Assembly (NCBI GenBank): GCA_023381945.1
Contig: JAMCQY010000197.1
Location: 1-11,590, forward strand
DNA from: Deltaproteobacteria bacterium
GTDB taxonomy: Bacteria; Desulfobacterota; Desulfobaccia; Desulfobaccales; 0-14-0-80-60-11
Length of the DNA: 11,590 nt
Direction of reading: 5' to 3'
Made by a program: the position numbers and the translations under genes. Below are positions 7,322 to 11,590 of the stretch, piece by piece. The number at the start of each line of letters is the position of its first letter. Positions within the stretch are counted from its first letter, which is position 1. The notes below the pieces were generated by a model that saw only the letters and a list, made by a program, of their open reading frames with translations, made no database searches and was not told where the DNA came from.

Positions 7322-7518
7322 ATACCGTCTTTTACCGGGCCATCCTGGATATTCCGGTGCCTCCCGGCCTGGAGGGGCCGGAGGCGGCGGAGAGGCTAAA
7401 GCGGCGCATTGAGTTCTATCTCTTCGGCCAGGTGGAAATAGCCCGTTCCAAGGTCATCCGGCTGGGGGAGCTGCGGGAGGGCCGTTATCCGGGGATGGAG
7501 AAAATGGAGGGGTTGTGA
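7318..7518 (+). CDS. Small hypothetical protein, 66 aa
   Basis: The ATG overlaps the o-spannin stop (ATGA) and is preceded by GGGGGGTG. The peptide has a short strand start (MNTVFYRAILDIPVPPGLEG) followed by a charged helix (EAAERLKRRIEFYLFGQVEI) and a basic, Gly-containing end. No membrane segment, no signal peptide and no recognised domain. Its coupled position in the chain of small genes after lysis supports it being translated. Function unknown. Confidence 0.6.
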   Translation: MNTVFYRAILDIPVPPGLEGPEAAERLKRRIEFYLFGQVEIARSKVIRLGELREGRYPGMEKMEGL

Positions 7519-7784
7519 TGGCGCAACGGCCTGAGGTGGTTTTCAAAATGGTTCCCGGCGGCGGCTTGGGGCTGGAGATTAAATTCCCGCCCGGCCAGGT
7601 CCCCGGGCCGGTGGTGATCTCCGAGCAGTTCAAGGACGCCATCATCATCGAGCTAACCGGACAATCGGCGATTCCCGGAGAATTGCATCTGCCGGCGACC
7701 GCGGCGGCGCCGGAAATAGCCTGCACCTGCGATACGGGAGAATGCCACCTGCATTTCTCTGGAGCTTACGGGGGACCGGACTGA
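7518..7784 (+). CDS. Small hypothetical protein with Cys/His-rich C-terminus, 88 aa
   Basis: The ATG at 7518 shares its A with the previous TGA (TGATG), with GGAGGGG upstream. The N-terminal two thirds look beta-rich and Gly/Pro-rich (VVFKMVPGGGLGLEIKFPPG, VVISEQFKDAIIIELTG). The C-terminus has a compact cluster, C69, C71, C76, H77 and H79 (CTCDTGECHLHF), which could bind a metal ion. No known family is recognised. The stop overlaps the next ATG, so it belongs to the same coupled string. Confidence 0.6.
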   Translation: MAQRPEVVFKMVPGGGLGLEIKFPPGQVPGPVVISEQFKDAIIIELTGQSAIPGELHLPATAAAPEIACTCDTGECHLHFSGAYGGPD

Positions 7785-8110
7785 TGTCGGGGATGACCCC
7801 GGCGGTGCGCCGGGCCTTGGGATTGGCGCCGAAATTACCAAAACGGGTGCAAAATATTCCAAAAAATATTCCTGCGGCCTATCCGGACCATTTTGCCGCG
7901 CAAGGCAAAAAGGTTCCAAGTGGGATGAGCGTGTTGCCCGGGCCGCCCGACTCGGCGGCCAAAGTGGGGAAGGAAGCCCAAAAAATGACGATTTATGAGG
8001 AAAACCATCAGGCCTTAACGGCCACTGTCGCGCCCCGAATTTCGCCGGCGACCTGCCCCTATCCCGATGACCTCTGCCGGGGCTGCCGGGAATTTGAGAG
8101 GTGCGGGTGA
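7784..8110 (+). CDS. Small hypothetical protein ending in a four-Cys motif, 108 aa
   Basis: It starts at the ATG at 7784, which overlaps the upstream TGA. The N-terminal 60 residues are basic and Pro-rich (TPAVRRALGLAPKLPKRV, PKNIPAAYPDHF). The C-terminus holds C91, C98, C101 and C107 in a CX6CX2CX5C spacing (CPYPDDLCRGCREFERC), suggestive of a small zinc knuckle. A short direct repeat AAAATATTCC (two copies near 7854-7870) encodes NIPKNIP. The last ~50 bp overlap the 3' end of a minus-strand HTH gene, an arrangement explained below as a possible insertion junction. Function unknown. Confidence 0.6.
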   Translation: MSGMTPAVRRALGLAPKLPKRVQNIPKNIPAAYPDHFAAQGKKVPSGMSVLPGPPDSAAKVGKEAQKMTIYEENHQALTATVAPRISPATCPYPDDLCRGCREFERCG

Positions 8111-8286
8111 GTCGGGGGGTTTTGGGAGAGACAGTTAAGAAACCTGACTGCTATTTCCGGGATAGGTCTTCTCCCCATTTCCCATGAGTCCACGGTCCAT
8201 TTGGTGACGCCCATGGCCTCCGCCAAGGCCCGTCGGGACCGGAAACCCAGGCGGAGGCGAGCGGCTTTGAGGTCAGCAGGGGTCAT
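8059..8286 (-). CDS. HTH DNA-binding protein (XRE/Cro-like)
   Basis: 75 residues, third gene of a minus-strand cassette. Its ATG overlaps the end of the 137-residue gene by 14 bp, so it is probably translationally coupled. Residues 1-50 form a standard helix-turn-helix (TPADLKAARLRLGF, then RRALAEAMGVTKWTVDSWEM, then GRRPIPEIAVRFL), the type found in small repressors and antitoxins. The last ~22 residues (QNPPTHPHLSNSRQPRQRSS) are Pro/Arg/Ser-rich and are antisense to the plus-strand phage gene end and its immediate downstream. They look like run-through past an insertion junction rather than a native tail. Likely a regulator of its own operon, or an antitoxin; this is inference. Confidence 0.65.
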   Translation of the reverse strand: MTPADLKAARLRLGFRSRRALAEAMGVTKWTVDSWEMGRRPIPEIAVRFLNCLSQNPPTHPHLSNSRQPRQRSSG

Positions 8287-8686
8287 CTTCGGGCTCCGGC
8301 TGGGGAACTACACTCAGTATTCTCGTTTCCTCCGCCGGGGGCAAAATCTCCTCCAGGACGTTTTGGAAGAGCCCCCCGAGTTGTTGGGCAAAATCATCGG
8401 ATTTATCATGCTGCTGGCAGATATGGTCCCACAAGGGTTTTTTGCATTCCCGGGTGAGGGGATTGAGCAAAATGACCTCTCCATGTACTCCAATGTCTAC
8501 CCAGCCTCTGGTACCGCATTTGCCCCAGCTCTCCACAAACACATGGATCACCGGGCCGCGTCCTCTTCTACGGCAATTCTGCTGAAAATCGAGAAACGCG
8601 ACATTGAGGCGAGAGAAAAATTCGGTCTCGTTCCTGACCTCAAACTCATGGGACCAGTCAATTTTATTGGTGAGGCGGAGTTTCAT
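8273..8686 (-). CDS. Hypothetical protein, 137 aa, minus-strand cassette
   Basis: The ATG lies 3 bp beyond the stop of the preceding (104-residue) gene, with an AGGA Shine-Dalgarno inside that gene's end. The protein looks like a single alpha/beta domain: a beta N-terminus (MKLRLTNKIDWSHEFEVR), a helix (FFSRLNVAFLDFQQNCRRRG), strands (GPVIHVFVESWGKCG, GWVDIGVHGEVILLN) and an acidic C-terminal helix (DDFAQQLGGLFQNVLEEI). Basic CRRRGRG and the Cys pattern C38, C57, C81 and C90 are visible. No known family is recognised. Position upstream of an HTH gene resembles reverse-order toxin-antitoxin pairs, but that is only a suggestion. Confidence 0.6.
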   Translation of the reverse strand: MKLRLTNKIDWSHEFEVRNETEFFSRLNVAFLDFQQNCRRRGRGPVIHVFVESWGKCGTRGWVDIGVHGEVILLNPLTRECKKPLWDHICQQHDKSDDFAQQLGGLFQNVLEEILPPAEETRILSVVPQPEPEDDPC

Positions 8687-8689
8687 CGG

Positions 8690-9004
8690 TTAATCCTCAT
8701 AGAGTGCGTCGGCCTGTTCGCGGTCAACGGTTTTGACTCCGGCTCCAGCGGCCTCGGCCATCAGATGAACATAGTAGATGGCCTGATTGCGCGGGCTGCC
8801 GACATACAGGACACCGAAAAGGGCAAATGCATAATCCCATGCCCGGCAAAATTCCCGTTGGGCGACCGGGCTCAATTTGGTGCCAGCCTCCAGGAGCGCT
8901 AACACGTTGCGAGCCCCATCATCAACGCCAGTCAGATTCGCATCTGTGAGAAAACATTGGATGTTATGGGATTCCCTGATCTGTTTTACGGTGGTAGTTT
9001 TCAT
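8690..9004 (-). CDS. Hypothetical protein, 104 aa, first gene of minus-strand cassette
   Basis: It starts at the ATG at 9004 with a perfect AGGAGG eight bases upstream and a near-consensus promoter 30-60 bp upstream. The N-terminus (MKTTTVKQIRESHNIQCFLT) is followed by predicted helices (DDGARNVLALLEAGTKL, REFCRAWDYAFALFGVLYV, NQAIYYVHLMAEAAGAGV). The protein appears soluble and mostly alpha-helical, with two Cys residues. No recognised family. Strong expression signals and orientation opposite to the late operon suggest it is expressed independently of the lytic genes. Confidence 0.62.
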   Translation of the reverse strand: MKTTTVKQIRESHNIQCFLTDANLTGVDDGARNVLALLEAGTKLSPVAQREFCRAWDYAFALFGVLYVGSPRNQAIYYVHLMAEAAGAGVKTVDREQADALYED

Positions 9005-9035
9005 TGTCCGTTCCTCCTGTCGTTTTGTTGATTAT

Positions 9036-9064
9036 AATATAGTACAGAGTACAACAATTGTCAA
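9036..9064 (-). promoter_or_regulatory. Sigma70-type promoter for the minus-strand cassette, with operator-like palindromes
   Basis: Read on the minus strand, TTGACA (plus 9059-9064) is followed by exactly 17 bases and then TATATT (plus 9036-9041), with a second TATAAT-like hexamer just beyond. A perfect 8-bp palindrome ACAATTGT (9054-9061) overlaps the -35 box. A GTAC-AGA-GTAC dyad (9042-9052) lies in the spacer next to the -10. Both are well placed for a repressor, perhaps the HTH protein of the same cassette. The promoter is seen directly; operator function is inferred. Confidence 0.72.
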
Positions 9065-9101
9065 GAGAAAAATGCAAAAAAAATGAAAAAAATCTAAAAA
9101 A

Positions 9102-9611
9102 ATGCTGCCCGCCCCTAAAATCCCCCAGCGCAGTTTCGCCGACCTGGAGGCGGCTGACCGGCTGGCGGAGCATCCCCTCTGCCGCCTGAGTGCCGCCATT
9201 CCCTGGCCCGCGGTGGAGGCCCGGCTGGTCCAACTCTATCCCTCCGGCCGGGGCCGCCCCAGCCAGCCGCCCCTGGTGCTCTTCCGGGGGCTGCTGCTGC
9301 GCCGCTGGTTTAAGCTTTCCGACCCCGCCCTGGAGGCCGGGCTCCGGGACCGCCTCTCCTGGCAATACTTCTGCGGCCTCTCCCTGCTCGATCCCATCCC
9401 GTTGGGATTTGTCTGGGTTTACTCGTGTTGCTGGCCGCCGCTGTCTTGGTGGGCCTGGACTATTGGCAAACCGGTGCGCAGATGCAGGCGGAGTACCAAT
9501 TGGATCAGCTCGAAGGAGCGCAGGAATGACGGGGCCCAGGGGCCGGACCATCCAGCCGCCTCGCCCCCGGGCGGCGGGTCCTTCCCGGCCCCGAGTTTAC
9601 CGAGGGTCTGA
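9102..9611 (+). pseudogene. Truncated IS5-family transposase N-terminal remnant
   Basis: The first ~99 codons (to about 9400) encode an N-terminal domain typical of IS5-type transposases (Transposase InsH N-terminal/DUF772): RSFADLEAADRLAEHPLCRL, LVQLYPSGRGRPSQPPLVLF, RRWFKLSDPALEAGLRDRLS and WQYFCGLSLLDPIP. In intact homologues the DPIP is followed by the DETTL-type segment and then the DDE catalytic domain. Here the homology stops abruptly after DPIP and the frame runs on as an unrelated Cys/Trp/Pro-rich out-of-frame tail to 9611. All catalytic residues are missing, so this cannot transpose. No inverted repeats or target duplication were identified. It is an IS scar inserted at, or deleted into, a phage gene whose 3' end resumes in another frame. 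Confidence 0.72.
9401..9529 (+). pseudogene. 3' end of a small membrane-protein gene cut by the IS remnant
   Basis: In a frame different from the transposase there is VGICLGLLVLLAAAVLVGLD (a transmembrane segment) followed by YWQTGAQMQAEYQLDQLEGAQ and a TGA at 9527. This is a coherent single-pass membrane protein tail with no obvious start codon in the frame before the IS homology ends. Its stop overlaps the ATG of the next small ORF (ATGA at 9526), the same coupling seen throughout the late operon. I read it as the C-terminal 42 residues of a phage gene whose 5' end was displaced. A candidate 5' end is the GTGA-coupled frame starting at 8107. Confidence 0.5.
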
Positions 9612-9636
9612 AAGCGCCGCGTTTCGGTACTTATGA
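9526..9636 (+). CDS. Small basic ORF, 36 aa
   Basis: It begins at an ATG overlapping the preceding TGA (ATGA), with GGAGCG upstream as a weak ribosome binding site. The peptide is Arg/Pro-rich (MTGPRGRTIQPPRPRAAGPS, then RPRVYRGSESAAFRYL). It is short and compositionally biased, so coding status is uncertain. Coupling to the membrane-gene tail and position just before the terminase small subunit are the only support. Confidence 0.35.
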   Translation: MTGPRGRTIQPPRPRAAGPSRPRVYRGSESAAFRYL

Positions 9637-9680
9637 AGTTTTTTTCGGGTTTGCGAATTTTGCAAAGATAGGCTGCAAGC

Positions 9681-10226
9681 ATGCAAAAGGGTGATTTTGC
9701 AGAGGCCACCATCGTTAAGACGATAAAAGAGGTGGCCGGACATTTCCAGGTCGATCTGGCCACGGCGTACCGCTGGAAAAAGGCGGGCATGCCGGGATTG
9801 CCCGAGGGCGGCTTTGATCTGGTGCAAATCACCCTATGGCGGGAAAGGAGCGACGGCAAAAGCGGGGGCAAGGGGAAGGGCGGCGGCAAGGACGCCGAGG
9901 CCGAGCGGCTGACCCGGGCCCGGGCGGACCGGGTCGAGTTCGAAAACGAGGTGCGCCGGGGGGAATATGTCAAACTGGTGGAGATCGAGGCCATGTTGTC
10001 CCCCCGGGCCATGGCCTATAAGCAGGGGCTGGTGGGGTTTCGGCAGGTTTTAGCGCCCCGGCTGGCCGCGGGCCTGGGATTGGGGCCGGAGAGCCTGCGG
10101 GTGATAAATGCGGTGATCGACCAGGCAGCCCGCGAAATCCTGGACAACATCCTACGGCCGCTGACCTTGAGCAGCGGCCAGGTGCTGGAATGGGAGAATT
10201 ATGGAGAAGAAAATGGAAGTGAATGA
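9681..10226 (+). CDS. Phage terminase small subunit, Nu1-like
   Basis: 181 residues. The N-terminus carries a winged helix-turn-helix of the Nu1 type (IVKTIKEVAGHFQVDLATAY, then RWKKAGMPGLPEGGFDLVQI), as expected for the DNA-recognition subunit that binds cos/pac and recruits the large terminase. A basic Gly/Lys linker (residues 59-71) follows, then a helical part (AERLTRARADRVEFENEVRR, GEYVKLVEIEAMLSPRAMAY, FRQVLAPRLAAGLG) typical of Nu1-like small subunits, and an acidic end (WENYGEENGSE) that could contact the large subunit. The start has only a weak ribosome binding site (AGG). Location after lysis genes matches the lambda gene order across the cos junction. The large subunit is not seen downstream within the window. 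Confidence 0.8.
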   Translation: MQKGDFAEATIVKTIKEVAGHFQVDLATAYRWKKAGMPGLPEGGFDLVQITLWRERSDGKSGGKGKGGGKDAEAERLTRARADRVEFENEVRRGEYVKLVEIEAMLSPRAMAYKQGLVGFRQVLAPRLAAGLGLGPESLRVINAVIDQAAREILDNILRPLTLSSGQVLEWENYGEENGSE

Positions 10227-10395
10227 CCCTATGAAAATTATTCCGGCTAATCCTGAATATGTCGCTCTTCTGAAAACTCTATTGGAAATGCAGCAGCAGT
10301 GGATGAAGTTAATCGGCTATTTGATTAACCCATCTTCACCAGTCTTTGAATATGAAGAGGTGAAAAAAAGGGGGAATTATAACTTAACTCCCTAA
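10201..10395 (+). CDS. Small hypothetical protein, 64 aa
   Basis: The ATG at 10201 overlaps the end of the terminase small-subunit gene by 26 bp and has GGGAG four bases upstream; an alternative ATG at 10213 has GGAG before it. The peptide is mostly helical (PANPEYVALLKTLLEMQQQW, then MKLIGYLINPSS), with an acidic/basic end. Its last ten codons (KKRGNYNLTP and stop) are encoded by copy 1 of the duplicated element. From here on the sequence is visibly more AT-rich. Function unknown. Confidence 0.5.
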   Translation: MEKKMEVNDPMKIIPANPEYVALLKTLLEMQQQWMKLIGYLINPSSPVFEYEEVKKRGNYNLTP

Positions 10396-10396
10396 A
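10363..10396. repeat. Duplicated element, copy 1
   Basis: An A7 run followed by GGGGGAATTATAACTTAACT and CCCTAAA. It matches copy 2 at 10954-10985 except for one extra G and one extra A. Here it overlaps the 3' end and stop codon of the 64-residue ORF and ends 12 bp before the ATG of the HD-domain gene. No left hairpin arm is present. Confidence 0.8.
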
Positions 10397-10408
10397 GGTG
10401 AAAACTTA

Positions 10409-10948
10409 ATGAAAACAGGAACAAAAAGCTTACTTTTCGGGGTTCATCAATTCATCCTGCACCCCTTAACCGTCTGGATCGCTTGGGTCTGGCTCTATGG
10501 CAAGTTGCCAACCTGGCAGGAATTAATCTGCATCGTGATCCATGATTGGGGATATTGGGGCAAAGCAAATATGGATGATGAGGAAGGGGAGCGTCACCCT
10601 GAATTTGCGGCAAAAATCGCCCTGCGGCTTTTCGGTTTGGAAGCACACGATCTCTGTCTTTATCATTCGAGACACTACGCCCGGAACGCAGCCAAGGAAC
10701 CATCGCTGCTTTGCTGGGCCGATAAAATCAGCATCCTGTGTGAACCCTGGTGGCTTTACCTTCCCCGAGCCTGGGCCAGTGGAGAGCTTTTTGAATATCG
10801 AAAAATCGCCGCTATGACAGGTTTTTGCCCGTTAAGAACTTCGCACCGCGGATGGTACGCCTGGATTCAAGAGCGGCTGGGCACCCTGGGGAAAGAGAAA
10901 CGCGGCGATGTTGTTCCGTATGTCAATCCGATTCGGGAGTTAAAATAA
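10409..10948 (+). CDS. HD-domain metal-dependent phosphohydrolase-like protein
   Basis: 179 residues; the ATG at 10409 follows AAAGGTG. The residue pattern of an HD domain is present in order: H18 (FILHPL), H45-D46 (VIHDWGYWG), H63 (GERHPEFAAKIA), H86 and H89 (LYHSRHYA) and D105 (LCWADKIS). These would bind one or two metal ions and hydrolyse a phosphoester. The substrate is unknown; nucleotide or cyclic-nucleotide hydrolysis are the usual options for the superfamily. The protein is rich in Trp (EPWWLYLPRAWASGE). I recall similar HD proteins in prophages and bacteria without an assigned role. It sits in an AT-rich accessory block between copies of the duplicated element. Confidence 0.72.
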   Translation: MKTGTKSLLFGVHQFILHPLTVWIAWVWLYGKLPTWQELICIVIHDWGYWGKANMDDEEGERHPEFAAKIALRLFGLEAHDLCLYHSRHYARNAAKEPSLLCWADKISILCEPWWLYLPRAWASGELFEYRKIAAMTGFCPLRTSHRGWYAWIQERLGTLGKEKRGDVVPYVNPIRELK

Positions 10949-10981
10949 TTCCCAAAAAAAGGGGAATTATACTTAACTCCC
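10935..10981. repeat. Long imperfect hairpin spanning a gene end
   Basis: The left arm GGGAGTTAAAATAATTCCC (10935-10953), loop AAAAAAAG and right arm GGGAATTATACTTAACTCCC (10962-10981) pair almost perfectly, with a single bulge/mismatch zone in the middle. The TAA stop of the HD-domain gene lies in the left arm. There is no T-run after the hairpin on the plus strand, so it is not a standard intrinsic terminator in that direction. It may still block 3' exonucleases or act as a recombination or regulatory site. Confidence 0.75.
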
Positions 10982-10985
10982 TAAA
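10954..10985. repeat. Duplicated element, copy 2
   Basis: An A7 run followed by GGGGAATTATACTTAACTCC and CTAAA, nearly identical to copy 1 at 10363-10396. It ends 15 bp before the ATG at 11001, so both copies lie just upstream of a gene start. Its GGGAATTA...CTCCC part is the right arm of the hairpin. Confidence 0.8.
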
Positions 10986-11000
10986 CAAAGGAAATCCATT

Positions 11001-11246
11001 ATGACAACAATGGAATGGACTAAGGAAAAACCGACAAAACCAGGATTTTATTTCTTCTTCGAAGAAGGATTTTCGAAGGAAATATGGATAGCTCAGCTTA
11101 TAGAAGATGGACTCCCTTTGCCTGTTTTGGGGGAATGGGCCGAAAGAGGAATAGGGGATTTTAATAATTGTTGGTGGCTTGGTCCTCTCGACGTTCATTG
11201 GGAAGATCTAAAAAATAAATTAGCATGTGAACGCTGTTGCTCATAA
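11001..11246 (+). CDS. Small hypothetical protein, 81 aa
   Basis: The ATG follows AAAGGAA within 8 bp. The sequence starts MTTMEWTKEKPTKPGFYFFF, a pattern (W, then KPGFY/W) common in small phage and bacterial proteins of unknown function. A strand (KEIWIAQLIEDG) and an aromatic end (NNCWWLGPLDVHW) follow. Cys residues cluster at the C-terminus (ACERCC). Beta-rich, soluble, no catalytic motif recognised. It lies directly after the hairpin/repeat copy 2. Confidence 0.55.
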   Translation: MTTMEWTKEKPTKPGFYFFFEEGFSKEIWIAQLIEDGLPLPVLGEWAERGIGDFNNCWWLGPLDVHWEDLKNKLACERCCS

Positions 11247-11280
11247 GCGGCTGACTTATGCGGCCCTCATTTCCTAAATT

Positions 11281-11590
11281 ATGATTATCCTGGTGGGGGA
11301 TACCCGTAAAACCGATTTTCTTAGAGATATAAAGCGGCTCGGTTGGGGAAGAATGGTAACAACAAAAACTCCAAAACCCTATCCTGGCGAACCCTGGGGA
11401 TTTGACAATGGAGCTTTCGCCGCATGGGTCAATAAAAGACCTTTCCCGGCTGATGAATTTCAAAGAAGATTGGATAAAGCCTACCAAATTGGAATTCCTT
11501 ATCTCGCTGTTTGTCCTGACATTGTAGCGGCAGGAAATAAAAGTTTGGATTTCTCACTTAAATGGCTTGAAAAGTTGCCCGCCGATTGGC
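11281..11590 (+). CDS. Possible TGT/DpdA-like protein (3' partial)
   Basis: The frame opens at the ATG at 11281 and runs off the right edge; about 103 residues are visible. No good Shine-Dalgarno is seen in the 34-bp gap before it. Visible segments are MIILVGDTRKTDFLRDIKRL, GWGRMVTTKTPKPYPGEPWG, FDNGAFAAWVNKRPFPADEF and PYLAVCPDIVAAGNKSLDFS, then LKWLEKLPADW. The spacing W.FDNGAF followed by a PDIVA motif reminds me of short phage proteins related to tRNA-guanine transglycosylase (TIM barrel), some of which (DpdA type) insert 7-deazaguanine bases into phage DNA. The diagnostic C-terminal half is outside the window, so this is a tentative family suggestion only. Confidence 0.4.
   Translation, partial: MIILVGDTRKTDFLRDIKRLGWGRMVTTKTPKPYPGEPWGFDNGAFAAWVNKRPFPADEFQRRLDKAYQIGIPYLAVCPDIVAAGNKSLDFSLKWLEKLPADW

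Noticed and set aside
8201..8902. Long plus-strand open frame of 233 codons
   Set aside because: It is antisense to the minus-strand cassette, whose three frames have natural protein composition, ribosome binding sites, tight spacing and a promoter. The plus frame has no ribosome binding site and a low-quality sequence.
8122..9407. Shared hexamer TTGGGA at both proposed block edges as a target-site duplication
   Set aside because: Six bases is easily chance, IS5 elements usually make shorter duplications, and joining there leaves the two gene halves out of frame.
10935..10985. Hairpin as an intrinsic terminator for the HD gene
   Set aside because: On the plus strand the stem is not followed by a T-run, and the A7 is in the loop, so it does not fit a rho-independent terminator.
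1..11590. CRISPR array, tRNA or rRNA genes
   Set aside because: No regularly spaced repeats with unique spacers and no tRNA- or rRNA-like sequence was noticed in a reading by eye.

Overview
The window is a stretch of tailed (siphovirus-like, lambda-type) phage or prophage genome. The host is probably a high-GC Gram-negative bacterium. The Gram-negative inference rests on a nested i-spannin/o-spannin pair whose second member has a lipobox, which only makes sense for a host with an outer membrane. A Desulfobacterota-like host would fit the style of the proteins, but I cannot establish this from sequence alone. No integrase, attachment site, tRNA or rRNA is visible, so I cannot tell a prophage from a free phage genome.

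Layout. (1) 3-4738: the end of a lambda J-like tail-tip/host-specificity protein, then a run of beta-rich tail-fibre or receptor-binding type genes (746, 1713, 2438, 3116) with two small unknown genes between them (2297, 2851). (2) 4803-7321: a compact lysis module. It holds a membrane/coiled-coil protein, an N-acetylmuramoyl-L-alanine amidase, a GH19 chitinase-like endolysin, two holin-like membrane proteins, and overlapping Rz/Rz1-type spannins. (3) 7318-8110: three tiny stop-start-coupled genes of unknown function, two of them with Cys-rich C-termini. (4) About 8120-9400: a foreign block. It contains a minus-strand three-gene cassette (unknown 104 aa, unknown 137 aa, HTH 75 aa) driven by a near-consensus sigma70 promoter, followed by a truncated IS5-like transposase remnant. 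(5) 9401-10226: the phage gene chain resumes with the tail of a small membrane gene, a 36-codon ORF, and a Nu1-like terminase small subunit. (6) 10201-11590: an AT-richer accessory block with a small ORF, an HD-domain protein, a small unknown protein and the start of a possible TGT/DpdA-like protein. It also carries a duplicated roughly 32-bp element, one copy of which forms a long hairpin. The large terminase subunit expected just after Nu1 is not seen.

As a system, regions 1-3 and 5 form one late phage operon in the lambda order (tail tip, fibres, lysis, then terminase across the cos/circular junction). Almost every junction from 5138 to 8110, and again at 9526, is a TGATG, ATGA or GTGA overlap. 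That chain is broken only by the block at about 8120-9400, which I interpret as an insertion (a moron-type cassette plus IS scar). The AT-rich block after the terminase small subunit looks like a second accessory insertion. The most interesting material is the undescribed minus-strand cassette, the hairpin/repeat element with its HD-domain neighbour, and the partial TGT-like gene at the right end.
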